64,000 bases of DNA from Eutreptiella sp. 'Long Island Sound 2002' (GCA_964036045.1 OZ038386.1:17062329-17126328), one strand, 5' to 3'; shown: positions 1 to 10,415, numbered from the stretch's first letter. The notes: generated from the sequence alone by a model not told the origin. Program-made: numbers and translations.

Positions 1-228
1 TTTCTGGCGCTTTTTCAGCAGTACAGGTGCACATGACATGCATTGAACACAATCGCAAACAACAACAAAAAAGCTGGGTACTTTTCTGGCGCTTCTTCTG
101 GCGCTTCTGGCGCTTTTGCTGGCGCTTTTTCTGGCGCTTCCGGCGCTTTTTCTGGCGCTTTTTCAGCAGTACAAGTGCACATGACATGCATTGAACACAA
201 TCACAAACAACAACAACAAAGCTGGGAA
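1..228. repeat. Direct repeat pair with internal 12-bp minisatellite
   Basis: The segment starting at position 1 recurs at 149 (period 148), each copy running from the TTTCTGGCGC motif through a CAGCAGTACA..GTGCACATGACATGC stretch to an AACAACAA tract. Between the copies lies a degenerate array of TTTTCTGGCGCT units. On the minus strand this array reads as Ala-Pro-Glu-Lys repeats and could be the edge of a coding exon, but it is cut by the window boundary, so I call it a repeat. Confidence 0.75.
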
Positions 229-725
229 CCACAAATCTTTGCATCCAGCCTGTCATGACCATCTCGTGTAATATGAGTTGTGATGACGTCATCCCTCGTG
301 TAGTCCAATCTTTGTCCACAGGGCCTACAAGTCAGAACTCCATTGTGGTTGTACAACCCATACTTTCCATACTTTGCTACACGGTCATCCACGGTGATGG
401 TCTTCAATGTCCTTTCTTTCTTTGCTTTGCGTAAAGGTTTCACTGGTTTCACTGGTACAGCACGCGTGGCACTAGTAGTGGCTGAACTTGTTGCAGTATC
501 AGCAGCGTTAGTAGCAGCAGTAGTAGTACTGGATGAAGTAGCGGACCGATTGGACGCTGACCCAAAAAAAGGGTTTGGGCGGGCTTGGCGGACACACAGT
601 TCACAAATAACCCAATCTTCAGCACAATCAGAATGCTTCTGTCGAAGGGTACAACGATCCGACTCAGCCAAAGACAAAAAAGCAACAGTTTCAGCATTCT
701 TGGAGTGGCATACATTACAGGGCAT
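201..725 (-). CDS. Putative zinc-finger protein with CGGBP1/BED-like C2H2 finger
   Basis: A 174-residue frame opens at the ATG at 725 (the frame continues upstream without another ATG) and closes at 201. Near the N-terminus are Cys pairs (C-N-V-C, later C-E-L-C) separated by a Cys-containing linker, suggesting a small zinc module. A low-complexity Ser/Thr/Ala linker and a Lys/Arg-rich stretch follow. Then comes a C-x2-C-x14-H-x5-H finger (L-T-C-R-P-C ... T-T-H-I-T-R-D-G-H) preceded by aromatic and Gly residues, the arrangement of CGGBP1-type and BED/hAT N-terminal fingers that bind DNA. Such fingers occur in host DNA-binding proteins and in transposases. No catalytic domain is visible, so it may be a truncated transposase, a domesticated fragment or one exon of a longer gene. 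The 3' end overlaps the direct repeat at 149-228, which makes the C-terminal residues doubtful. Confidence 0.5.
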   Translation of the reverse strand: MPCNVCHSKNAETVAFLSLAESDRCTLRQKHSDCAEDWVICELCVRQARPNPFFGSASNRSATSSSTTTAATNAADTATSSATTSATRAVPVKPVKPLRKAKKERTLKTITVDDRVAKYGKYGLYNHNGVLTCRPCGQRLDYTRDDVITTHITRDGHDRLDAKICGSQLCCCCL

Positions 726-1505
726 AGTCTGGTCAAGAGCATAGGGGAGGGCAGGAAAAAGAGACAAATGGGTGCCTAATATTGCCTATTTCTGTGCTAT
801 GGTTCTGAGAACCCAGTGTACGGGCCACTGTTCGGGGCTGTACGGGAAATACGGGATTCCCGTACGGGGGGGGGGTTGACATTGTGTCAAACGCAAGCTC
901 TGGAAAATCTGGCAGACCAGATGCCAAAACAACACAGGGTTCATGTGCTTCGAGCCGAGGCCAATGGTATTGCACTGTGCTACTGCCAGACGCAGGCGCG
1001 GGCAGCTGCGCCATATATGATCAAAATGGACTAGATCTTCAAACGTGAAGAGCACGGCACGCTTTCAGCTTTCGTTGTCAGGTTCTTATATTTAGCAACA
1101 GGCAGCAGAGGATGACTGTTCTCATGTTGGTTCAGGGGCACCCCCAAATGGAAATCCAACCTGGGTCAGGCCCCACAGAGTCCTTTGAAGAAAAAAAAAA
1201 GCTGTGCTGATTCAAACATTTGCATTGATGAATCCAGCGTGTTCCGCGATGCGCTTCCGAACACTGCAAGGCACGCCAGTGTGTTCAGGTGCACCATCTA
1301 AAGCCACCATGGTCATCAACGCACCCAAATGTATATAACAAGGTACGTGTGGGCAGTTCCTGCAGTGCAATGCAATGGTAAAGCAATGGGGCAGCACCTC
1401 CAAGTCCGCTGCAAAGGCAGTGAATTTGAAAGGGCGCATGTCCTGTTGGGGGGCGGGGGGGGGGGGGGGTCTGCAGGAGTGTGCGCATGTACAGGTAGGC
1501 ACGGA
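726..1505. other. Intergenic spacer
   Basis: No gene seen. It contains two poly-G runs, near 867 and 1447, and an A-rich tract near 1190. The ORFs here on either strand have no recognisable composition or motif. Confidence 0.6.
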
Positions 1506-2543
1506 TTACACGGTGGTCAGCTCCTTCTCCTTCAGCTCGACCATCTTCTCGATCTTCTTCGTATAATTGTCAGTCAGCTTCTGGACATCCGTCTTGAAGC
1601 CGGCAGCTGCATCCTCCGACAGATCAAGCTTGTCTGCAGCCTTCAGAACGTCACGCCGGATATTGCGAATCTGCACCTTCCCCTCTTCTCCCATTTTGGA
1701 CACAAGCTTCACCATCTCCTTGCGGCGATCGCTGGTCAGCGCCGGCACGTTGATGCGGATCTTCTCACCGTCATTGTTGCATGTCAGACCGAGATCAGGA
1801 TCACCGCCGATGGCCTTCTCAATCTCTTGAAGGGCAGTCTTATCGAAGGGGGAGATCACCAGGGTGGTGGCGTCTGGCACGTTCACGCTTGCCAACTGCC
1901 TCAGTGGCGTCAGCGCTCCGTAATACGACACGCGCACGCGGTCCAACAACGCAGGACTCGCCCGGCCTGTCCGGACGGTCCCGAACTTGCTCTCAGCGGC
2001 CTCAATGGCTTTGTCCATCTTCTCTTCAGCTTCAACTTGCAGTTCCTCAGCCTCCATCTCTGCCTCCTCGCTTCCAGCGCTCAGTCGGAGTGCCGTGCGG
2101 GTGGGGCGCATGCCGCTTGCATACGCCATCGCAATTTGTCCACTCCCATAACCCTGGGACTCAAGGCGTCTGGTGGGCGCCTGGAAATACCGCCCAAACA
2201 AGAATCCGGCCACGCCTCCCACCACCGCCAACAGAGACATTCCCATCACGTCGCTGCCAGCAGTGGCTTCCGTAGCCATACCCATGGGCATTGTATCGAG
2301 CAGTGTTTCGTCGGTGGTGGAGGCCTGCACTGCACCGAGTTGTGCGTGCACTGGCATTGGAGGACGAACACCAGCGACAGGTACGGAGCGTGCCAACGTC
2401 CTCGTGGTAGTGGGAATAGTGGGGTTTTGCAAAAGCATGGTCGTGTTCTGGGGGGTGCCACTCCACAGCAGGAGTGCACAGCCCATCACCGACAAAGAAA
2501 TGGCCCCAACAGTCAACATTGACGTGGCTCGTTGATCCGCCAT
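1506..2543 (-). CDS. frr: Organelle-targeted ribosome recycling factor
   Basis: A single uninterrupted frame encodes 345 residues. The last ~185 match bacterial-type ribosome recycling factor, which with EF-G splits the post-termination 70S ribosome. The family signature VRTGRASPALL is followed by the expected strand segments (SVNVPDATTLVISPFD), the DGEKIRINVP block and the long C-terminal helix ending at Val-Thr-stop. The first ~155 residues are an extension. A hydrophobic segment at about residues 10-28 fits a signal peptide or anchor, a Ser/Thr/Pro-rich spacer follows, and a second hydrophobic segment lies at about 100-118. The mature protein probably starts around residue 155. Signal peptide plus stop-transfer helix is the targeting layout of plastid proteins in euglenids and dinoflagellates; a mitochondrial destination is less likely. 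I chose the ATG at 2543 because upstream in-frame sequence to 2876 is Cys/Pro/Ser-rich and not protein-like. Having no introns, unlike its neighbours, could mean retroposition. Confidence 0.93.
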   Translation of the reverse strand: MADQRATSMLTVGAISLSVMGCALLLWSGTPQNTTMLLQNPTIPTTTRTLARSVPVAGVRPPMPVHAQLGAVQASTTDETLLDTMPMGMATEATAGSDVMGMSLLAVVGGVAGFLFGRYFQAPTRRLESQGYGSGQIAMAYASGMRPTRTALRLSAGSEEAEMEAEELQVEAEEKMDKAIEAAESKFGTVRTGRASPALLDRVRVSYYGALTPLRQLASVNVPDATTLVISPFDKTALQEIEKAIGGDPDLGLTCNNDGEKIRINVPALTSDRRKEMVKLVSKMGEEGKVQIRNIRRDVLKAADKLDLSEDAAAGFKTDVQKLTDNYTKKIEKMVELKEKELTTV

Positions 2544-5500
2544 TTTCGAGGGAAAGAAAAACTTCTGTGATGATAGAGGCCGCCTTTGTGATGGAAGAGG
2601 CGTGCGCAGCGCGATGCCGTGAGAGAGGCGCGTGCAATGGCAGGGTTGGGGAGAGGCATGCACTATGGGGCAGTGCAGGAGAAACCTGGGCTGTGCAGGA
2701 CTGCACGGACAAAGCGGTTGCACTGTTGTACAAGAAAGAGCATGCACAGCGTGGCAATAGCAGTGAAGGGCACATATGCAAATTCTGGTGATGCAGCAGA
2801 AGCTTGTACAGTTTTGCAGGAGATGCGTGTGGGCACAGGTTGGGGGAAACCCCGTTTGAATTGGTTCCCTTTCCATGCCTGCTTCTGCGTAAATGCACTT
2901 TCAGCACTTCCAAGCCTTTTACACTCAACAACTCTATTCAAAAGATCCATGAGAATATGCACCTGAACAGGTCCCGCAACATGTGTTTGCAACCACATTG
3001 GTGAGGTAGGCCTTTGACTGCTTGTGCTGCTAAGTCAGTACCTCAAGTACTTCCAGGCGTGCCCGTGCACCATCACCTCCTCAAGGTCCACTATGTATGG
3101 CTACATGTATGGCTATGTATGGCTACATCACCCCTGCCTTCTCGGGGTCCCCATAGTGGGGAGAGTTCAATATGGGGGATGGAAAATGGGTAAAAATGGT
3201 TGACATTGGGCAACAAAGGGTGACAATTCAAATGTGCCACATCCCAAATGCATAGGAAGCTGAAAAAACCCCAGTATGGAACCAAAACTTGTCAAAAGGG
3301 GCCAAAAGTAGGGTCTGAGTATTGGCCGACATTCAAAACTTCGCACTGCGTGCGCACTGCGTGCATGGCATTCCCTTGAAAAGGGTGCATTTTTCAGGGT
3401 TCCACACCTGGTGGGGGAATACATGCGCAGTGTGCGCACACCTCAGGCATTATCCCAGGAACGGCGGCATTATTTTGCCTCCACAAAATCAAACAAAGGG
3501 GCATAAGACAAAAGACGCCAAGCACATATTTGCCAGCCCCTAGTTGGCCTAGTGGTTGCAATGTGTCAAGTGCTTCCCTATGCCATAACTTACACCTCAA
3601 AGTTGTCAGCACTAAGACCACACCACACACACCTGTGATGGGGATCACTTTCGGTGGGGGGGGGGGGGGTTGAGGTACATATCTTGGCTTCATTGCCCAC
3701 ACCCCCTCCCAGCGCTTGCGGGACCCAGCCCTCAAACACGAAACTCAAAGAGTCCACAATCAGGTCATTTTCAAGGTGTGCCCGTGCACCATCACCTTTG
3801 GACCGTCCTCTGGGGTATGCCCACATGCCCTTGCTCAACGACACCAACGCTGGACCGGAGGGTGCTGGTTGGACAAGCCCCTGGTCAGCTTCAACGTCGA
3901 AAAAACTTGGCTTCCGGAGCGTTGCGTTGGAGATCTCCAAAAGAATGCCCTGAGCCATGCAACCACAGTTCGGATATTGGTTCAGGCCCAGGTTCCGCAG
4001 TGAATGATGCAAACAAAATGGTGCACATGATGGTGATGCTGAGCCAGGTTTCATATTTTTGATGGAGATCACAGAGATACGGGTGTTTGCGTGTGTGGAT
4101 GCGGGGGGGGGGGGGGGGGCGGAAGGGGGGGATGGATACCCACAAACAAGACAAACACCAATATATTGAATTGCCGTTGCTAGTTGCCAGCTATGCTGTG
4201 GACCGCATCTTGACCTTATGGTAGTTGGAGCACCTGCTACATGGGCTTCCATTGGGTGAAACTTGTACATCAGGGCAGATGTGAACTCACCTGGTCAAGG
4301 GCTGAGTGCTGCCTTGACTCTCCTTGGAGAGGTTTGTCCACAGGTCACATCCGGGTTGTTTTTGGGAATGGTTTGGGGGGAGGGGGGGCACAGTTACTTG
4401 ACAATTTCTCCAACATACTGTTTCGTTGAGCGCTGACTCTTCGAAATTTGAAGTCTCCACAAACCAACAACGGCAAGGTGGAAAACTGTGATATCCAGAT
4501 GCCAACAAAAAGTTACCCGTTATCCCGTGCACCGGCCTTCTGGCTTCCGGGAGAATGGACACCATGGTATCTGGGACAGATGTGCATTCCTTTCTAAGGG
4601 TCGAACCGGGTGCCCGTGATTCAGGCATCAGGTTAATGGCGGCTGAATTATGTGACCTCTAAACAGGGGTCAAAGGGGTAGTGGGTGGTTGGGGGTGGGG
4701 AGTCTACAACCTTTAAACCTCCAAAGATCGCACCTTGCGCTAATCCTTGGCAGATCCAGCCTTGGAAGTCACCGGCAAAAGAACGCATGGCCCCCTCCCA
4801 ATTTTTAGGCCCGGGTATCCATTTTTCACGCCCTCTTTGACACATTTCTTCTACACTTTGGAAGCAAACAGGGTTAACCGCTGCCTACCCCTGGCCCACT
4901 ACTCCACAGTGGGCTCAGCATCAGGCTCCCAAGCCTCCCCCCGCGCTTGGAGCACTAGGCACACACAACCCTGACAACAAGCAACTTTGGAGCGAGCAGG
5001 TCCATGCTCCCCCATGCCCCCCCCCCCCAGAACCCAACGCCTTGCCATTGCCTTCTTGCACAGGTGAGAACAAGGGGAGCAAGACCCGACAGTACCCTGC
5101 AAGAGGACGATTCTCCCTTCCTAGGACACACAGAGGCACGGCAGTGTCTCCTACCCACGAGCGCCACCGTGGGGCCCAGGGGCGGTCAGCAGTCCGGCAG
5201 GCCTTGTGACTAGACACCCAAGAACACTACTCCCAGTCGAGTCTCGCAAGGAAGGCAGCACAGACCATGGGAGGTAGGCTAGTGAAAAGACATTGGCTTG
5301 GGGACACAGCTTTTGATTTTGGTGAAAGGATTTTCGACGAAACGGTTTACGTACGGCAAAAAACGTTTCGATTTGGGTTCAAAAAATCTGATTTTGGGAA
5401 ATCATTTTTCGTAACAAGATTGTTAACTGGGCTTTTGTTGGCTGCTGGATGCTTGTTGTTGTCCCTTGCACCTGCCAATTCCCTCTGAGAACAGCAGCCA

Positions 5501-7135
5501 TCTTTAACTCCCAAGCAGGATCGATTACAAAGCGCCTCATTGACCCTTTGTGTGATGTTTATGAAAGATCTTTCGCCGACTTTGTCGGAAAACTGCCTTC
5601 TTACAATATGTGAAGACCGGACGGGGGGGGGGGGGGACTAGGCCCGAAGGACCAAGGAGGCCCCCAAGAAGAGTGCGCCGAAGGAGATGGACAAATTCTA
5701 TTGCCTTCGGCAGTGCACGTGGAAGAGAGGCTGACAGCCAGCCAATCGGTCAATTCATCAGGCAAGCAGGCAGGACACAAACACACAATTTGGGTTTTTT
5801 AGTGGCAGACTCGGCTACAAGCAGCGGGGAGAGCAGCAGCTGTCAGAACAAGCAATGGTTGTGTCGTAATGCAACCGACCCCGAATATGTAGGTCGGCGG
5901 TTCGATTCCCGGTCAGCCGATCGCCAGCGGTGCCAGCCAACCTTTCAACTTTGCCCAATCTTACCCTTGGTCAAATCCTTCTGAGCACAAACTTCTGAGC
6001 ACAAACTTCTGAGCACAAACTTTCCAACCCACACCCCCCACCCCCAGCCCCCAAAAAAGTGGTATCCGGTTTCAGGGGATAGAGGCCTCAAAATCAAAAA
6101 ATCCATTGGGTGATCGTCTTATTGAGCAAATAATGATTTTACAAGGGGTTGGACATCCAATATCATGCCTTGGGGTATGCTACGTGAATGACCCCCCCAA
6201 AAGGGGGGTATACAACGCCCGCACCTGCGCTTGATCTAACAACCTCTCTTCGAGGTGATTTCGTAGGGGTTCAATTGCCCGTAATCACACAAACCATCTC
6301 ACAATGGGCTCATTTCCGTGAGGTGGTCGTTTCGCCTCAAAGCCCTCCTCATTCTCATCCTAGGGGGAACCCTTGCACTGCGCGCTACTTTTAGACGAGA
6401 TTCCCCTGTGAAGAACCCCGTGAAGAACCCCCATACCGACCCCTTCCGAACACCCTCAAAATTAGGCCACCCTAGCTACCCAAATGCCCCTAAATTTAAG
6501 TCACTCAAACTACCCTAGCTCAAGACAAATGCAAGCTACCTTCCCTGTATATAAGACATCATGCAAAATGTGGGAAGCCACGCACATATCCTCTTCTTTG
6601 TTTAATTGAAAGCTGACTCACCCTACGAGCTAGTCCCAAATCCGCGTATGTGTCCACCCCATCCTCAACTGGACCGGGGGGCAAAGTTTCTTGCACGAGG
6701 GAATCCACGTCCTCAACTTGTGGCACAACCACGCTTCCTCATCAGCACGGATGCGGCCTCGCGTAGGGCATTTGACTGTGGTCAAGCAAAAACCGGGCAG
6801 TCCGTCACGTCAACTTGAGGGGCCACGCCAAAGCGTGGGAGTCCATCACCCCAACTCAAGGGCCCACACCAAAGTGTGGGAGTCCACGGTGAAGATGAGC
6901 CAAAAAAATGTGAAAAGGGGTGGAAATGGGTGAAATTGGGTGAAAATCCAAAAATGCCATACCCCCAATGTGGAAGAAGCATCAAAACCTACCCTAGGGG
7001 CAACAATGATGCCCCTAGTATCACAAAGTATGGGTTTCCAGTACGGCTAGACGCCCAAATAGTTGCACTGCGCCCACCGTGCGCGCGCAGTGCGCACTGC
7101 GCCCCCCTAGTTGTCCTCCGCAGAAATGAGGGATG
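2544..7135. other. Long intergenic region with dispersed repeat fragments
   Basis: No convincing gene. Recognisable content includes a copy of the CCTTCTCGGGG hairpin repeat at about 3110-3165 (relatives at 18.8 and 26.9 kb), related purine-rich sequence at 6890-6980, a paired CCAAAGCGTGGGAGTCC repeat at 6820-6890 with an inverted relative near 27.27 kb, and poly-G or poly-C runs near 3657, 4106, 5022 and 5624. A triplet of the 14-bp unit TTCTGAGCACAAAC lies at about 5980-6020. ORFs of 60-220 codons here lack domain-like composition. Confidence 0.55.
5868..5936 (+). repeat. tRNA-like sequence, possible SINE head
   Basis: The stretch holds a GGTTCGATTCC box-B/T-loop motif at about 5916-5927, preceded by complementary CCGACC and GGTCGG arms that could form an anticodon-like hairpin. 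I could not pair a 7-bp acceptor stem or a normal D-arm, so this is not an intact tRNA gene. A tRNA-derived SINE or tRNA pseudogene is the best reading. Confidence 0.3.
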
Positions 7136-7330
7136 AGCAAAAAGATACATCCAAGATGGATGATTCCAAATCCAAGCTCTGGCACTTGGTCAGAGTTGGG
7201 TGATTGCAAATTTTCGACCCTGCTGCCATCCCACAAGATGTACTTATGCTTGTGGGAGAGTGGCGTTTACAGCCCGCAGTGACTGGACTAAAAAAAGAGC
7301 GAATCCATAAAATGACCCCACATACCATGC
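7136..7330. repeat. Unoccupied copy of the repeat that hosts the 2.1-kb transposon
   Basis: Roughly 115 bp (7136-7250) match 8400-8529, including a CAGAAATGAG.GATGAGC start and a TGGGTGATTGCAAATTTT block. The next ~75 bp (7251-7330, from TGGGAGAGTGG) match 10673-10757. Here the two halves are contiguous across TATGCTTGTGGGAG; in the other copy a 2.1-kb element separates them. The CAG followed by ATGAG.GATGAG frame reads as a short acidic/basic peptide ending with a GT-containing donor-like site, so the repeat may carry a small exon. Confidence 0.7.
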
Positions 7331-7597
7331 ACACCGTTGGCTTAAGGGGTTGGCATATAACAACGAAGGCCTCCACTCTACCTCCTCATCAATACTATGG
7401 TGGTTATAGCCGCCCACACCCCGGGCTACTGAGCATAGAGAGACCTCTTCGACATGATCATACCGAAGAGAGTGCCCCACCTGTGAGGCAACCGTTTCGG
7501 CATGTGTCACGGTTGGGATCACCATCTCACAGGGTGCTCATTTCCGTAAGCCAGTAGTGTCACTTTGTTTCGCATTTCAAGAATCACATGTCCCTTA

Positions 7598-8195
7598 CCC
7601 CGCCCCCCCCTTGCGCAAGCACCCTGAAAGTCAGCAAAACGACAGTAACACGGGCTCCCGTGCTTAGACAAGCCCGTGCTTGCGCGCGACGAGCGGTACC
7701 AAAAAAACATGTGTCACCGTTGCTGATCGCCCTCGTTTTGGAGAGGGCTCTGAAGGTTCTGGGGAAGGGCTGCGGATTGGGAAAAGGACACGGTCCATAG
7801 GAGCATGATGCTCAAGCTCATGCCCATTCCACATGTACTTCACATGAAAGAAATCATCCCCACAAGTAGGACCAATGATTGTTGCGGAGACATGTTCACC
7901 GCTGGACCGGATGTACCTAACAACCATGCCAGGTGTAGCAAACTGAGCCATGGCTGAAAATCACATCAAAACAGACAGCATTGGGTTGCAATTAGATTAG
8001 AAGCAGAATGTTGGTATGAGCAGGAGGAACTACCAGAAGCATGATGCAGCCCCCCTTTCCCTCTACAAGCGAAGCACAATTGCGCAACGTTCCATTTCTG
8101 ACCATAAAAACCACGGTCAGAAAACTCCACCAAAACGACGGTAACACGGGCTCATGTGCTTAGACAAGGCAGTGCTTGCGCAAGGGGGGGGGGGG
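7598..8195 (-). mobile_element. 598-bp transposon with poly-C/poly-G terminal inverted repeats
   Basis: The left end is a poly-C tract followed by TTGCGCAAGCAC; the right end is GTGCTTGCGCAA followed by 12 G, giving inverted termini of about 22-25 bp. Both sides are flanked by TA. Joining the flanks (..AAGAATCACATGTC..TTA | TACTTT..) gives the sequence seen uninterrupted at about 8338-8365 (AAGAATCACATGTCATTTACTTT), which serves as an empty site and supports a duplicated TA target. Just inside both ends lies a subterminal block around GTAACACGGGCTC and GTGCTTAGACAAG in the same orientation. The element carries the SH3-like ORF at 7664-7951 and no transposase, so it is non-autonomous. Confidence 0.72.
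7664..7951 (-). CDS. Small protein with SH3/Tudor-like domain inside transposon
   Basis: The ORF starts with ATG at 7951 and encodes 95 residues. Residues ~5-60 look like a compact beta-barrel domain of SH3/Tudor type, with short strands separated by Gly/Asp turns: PGMVVRYIRSSGE, then SATIIGP, GDDFFHVKYMWNG and a final MDRVLFP. A Ser/Pro/Glu tail with a PKRGR basic cluster follows, and a GT donor (ACGGTGACAC) lies shortly before the stop, so the true C-terminus may be spliced. The same module occurs at 16502-16840 and, more diverged, at 10.2 kb and 43.6 kb. It sits wholly inside the 598-bp element. Function is unknown; a nucleic-acid or chromatin-binding role is inferred only from the fold guess. 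Confidence 0.55.
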   Translation of the reverse strand: MAQFATPGMVVRYIRSSGEHVSATIIGPTCGDDFFHVKYMWNGHELEHHAPMDRVLFPIRSPSPEPSEPSPKRGRSATVTHVFLVPLVARKHGLV

Positions 8196-8398
8196 TACTT
8201 TTTTTTTGGCTCAGACCAAGATGAGCTGGCGTAGCCTGCTCACTTCACAGTACTCGAGGGATCAACGTTCAGAGCTGTCCAGTGCTACGATGATCCCACA
8301 AATGACTGTGGCAGCGGATCTGACACATAGTGAGTCAAGAATCACATGTCATTTACTTTCAGTCCTCCTCCTCATTCTCGTCATCATCGTCCTTCACA

Positions 8399-8529
8399 GA
8401 AATGAGTGATGAGCCCGAAGACAACTCCAAGCTGGATGGTGCCAAATCCAAGCTCGGGCAACTAGTCAGAGGTGGGTGATTGCAAATTTTTGATCCCGCT
8501 GCCGTGTCCACAAGCCGTACATATGCTTA
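8399..8529. repeat. Left half of repeat interrupted by the 2.1-kb transposon
   Basis: This is the same repeat as 7136-7250, with the CAGAAATGAGTGATGAG start and the GGGTGATTGCAAATTTT block. It ends at ..ATATGCTTA, directly abutting the poly-C end of the element at 8530. The homology resumes at 10671 on the far side. Confidence 0.75.
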
Positions 8530-9088
8530 CCCCCCCCCCGCTTGTCCAAGCACAGCCAAGGTCAGAAAAACAACGGTCACACGGGTCTTCGTGCTCAGAC
8601 AATCCCGTGCTTGCGCGCAACACAAAAAGACACTACACATAGAAAACCTGCCTGTTCCCCACCGGGGGGGGGGGGGAATGGCCTCTCCTGGGATCCACCC
8701 ACCCTAGCCAAGACCCAACCACCCTCCGGTCCCACAAATTTTCCAAAGCCCACCCACCACCCCTGGACACCAACCCATCTGGGCTGATACCCCCTTGACA
8801 AACACAAAAAAAAAACAAGCTCCTTAAAACCTCCCTGGCCCTACCCACCCACCCCAACACACCACCCCCCCTCCCCCAGCATTCCTAAGCAAACCCTGAA
8901 AAACAAGACACAACAGCAAAGAATGGCAAAGGATACCACCTGATGCCATATTGCAGTTGGCTGAGCACTTTCAGAACTTGCTGTTGCGGTACAGACTATA
9001 TCAGGTGAAAATGATCTAAACCACTTGATGTCGCCGGAACCTGCCACTGTGCAATTGATGCACAGGACACCTTCCTTGTGGAGAAGGG

Positions 9089-9145
9089 CTACAATGCTGC
9101 GGAATTTTGGACATGACCACCTTGAGCTGCAAACAAATACAGAAC
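9089..9145 (-). CDS. Possible terminal exon inside transposon
   Basis: Acceptor GGATGCAG, then 18 codons in phase 0 ending in TAG. It is in register with the exon at 9191-9313, which ends in phase 0. An alternative acceptor (TTTGCAG, just downstream on the minus strand) would give a different reading, so the choice is uncertain. Confidence 0.35.
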   Translation of the reverse strand, partial: VLYLFAAQGGHVQNSAAL

Positions 9146-9190
9146 CTGCATCCCTCCCTGTGTGCACCCTGGTCCGCCCATGTTCACTAC

Positions 9191-9313
9191 CTGCTGCAGA
9201 AAATGAGCATACAATGCAGGAACGGATGTGTTGGGATGCAAGGCTCCCAGGAGTTGATCACTGTGGGTGTCAAACACTGCAGCAATGCAGGGGCAGGTGG
9301 GTGGCACAATGCA
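9191..9313 (-). CDS. Coding exon of unknown protein inside transposon
   Basis: Pyrimidine-rich acceptor TTTCTTCTGCAG, then 41 codons (phase 0 to phase 0), donor CAGCAG followed by GTAGTG. The peptide (PPTCPCIAAVFDTHSDQLL..) has ordinary protein composition. It continues in frame from the exon at 9461-9616. I do not recognise the family. Confidence 0.5.
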
Positions 9314-9460
9314 CTGCAGAAGAAATGAGGAGGAAAAACCTGGCTCGATCACTCTGCGTCTGAAAAGAGGTGCACACTCAGCAACCAGAACACACTGCTT
9401 GTGTAGACAGGCAAACAGTGGGCATCACTGTCAGTTATGTTCCATACACTCACCACACAC

Positions 9461-9616
9461 CTGCAGAAAAACAAGCTGTTCTCTGGGGATCGTCTTGCCT
9501 GTTGTTTTCTCAAAGGAGGATGCGCGTGCCTGGTTCGCAGGTGAAAGGCGGATCTCAGAAGCCTTTCGGCTGTCATGTACAATGGCCTTCCACAAATAGT
9601 CTGCACTGCACGTGAA
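9461..9616 (-). CDS. Coding exon of unknown protein inside transposon
   Basis: Acceptor GCATACAG, 52 codons in phase 0, donor CTGCAG followed by GTGTGTGGTG. The peptide contains DYLWKAIVHDSRKASEIRL and ends KTIPREQLVFLQ, a charged, helix-friendly composition unlike the neighbouring noncoding frames. All three frames are partly open; I chose this one for composition and for its phase match to the next exon. Whether it is transposase or a captured host exon cannot be told by eye. Confidence 0.5.
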
Positions 9617-9762
9617 CTGTATGCCACCACTGGCTCACAGTGCACAGCGTTCCACACCCACATGGCCTTTGGTTGGTGGGTGCAGACGCTGTAACCTGGC
9701 CCATAGTTGACATGCACAACGTAGCCAGTTGCATGCCAAAGAGCCATGGCCGTACATACAGT

Positions 9763-10415
9763 TCACAGCAGTGCAGCAACAACCTGACATTGCGAAAAAC
9801 GAAGTGTTGTGCGTAATGCATAGAGAAATAGATTTCCTTGGATGCAACAGACACATTTGGGCAAAGTCAGATGACAAACCATGAAAGCCAGAGCACCAGC
9901 AAGTATAAACACTGGACCGCTAGAGTGTTGATCGCTGGGCAGGCAACCTGTGTACCCCAAGGGCACCTTGAAAGGTTTGCCATTGATGTACAGGAATTCA
10001 CATCTTCGCAATATCCCTGGCTGGGTAGCCTTCTGTGCAGCTAAGCGTAGGGAGGTTTGTGGGTCAGTAGCTTCGTGGTCAGACTCTGGATACAAAGGGG
10101 CCTCTGATGCACTACCAGAACTTGCAATGCTATCACAAGCCACCCATGCAGCTGCCTCAGTAAGAAACACATCTGCAATAGAATGAGAACTGGGTTTCTT
10201 ATGAGTCTGCCACTTGATCGTGCAACCAGAGCCCTCCACCGTGAGCACCTTACCCCAATGCAAATAACCCTTGTCCCCTGAACGCATGTGGTGCGTGAAC
10301 GCAGCACACACTCCCCAGAATCTGAGCAAGACGATGAATCGTCAGAAGTGAGGAGCTCCGAGTCAGAATCAGTGCCACTATCATGATCAGATTCAGAATC
10401 AGAATCAGGCTTCAC
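9763..10415 (-). CDS. Acidic tail plus SH3-like module, frame-broken, inside transposon
   Basis: Two overlapping minus frames together look like one protein. 10415-10310 encodes an Asp/Ser/Glu-rich stretch (DSDSESDHDSGTDSDSE). 10290-9850, in another frame, encodes a second SH3/Tudor-like segment (GDKGYLHWGKVLTVEG, then CTIKW) followed by an acidic and Ala-rich region. The frame change near 10300 means a short intron, a frameshift or a degraded copy. The ~220-bp block just upstream is shared with the 598-bp element, which also places an SH3-like ORF immediately after it. No catalytic motif is visible. Confidence 0.4.

Noticed and set aside
1329-2522. 397-codon plus-strand ORF
   Set aside because: Antisense shadow of the ribosome recycling factor gene.
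5267-5488. Small ORF ending in a hydrophobic Leu-rich segment
   Set aside because: Short, built of TTTTGG/CGTTTCG-type repeats, no support beyond an ATG.
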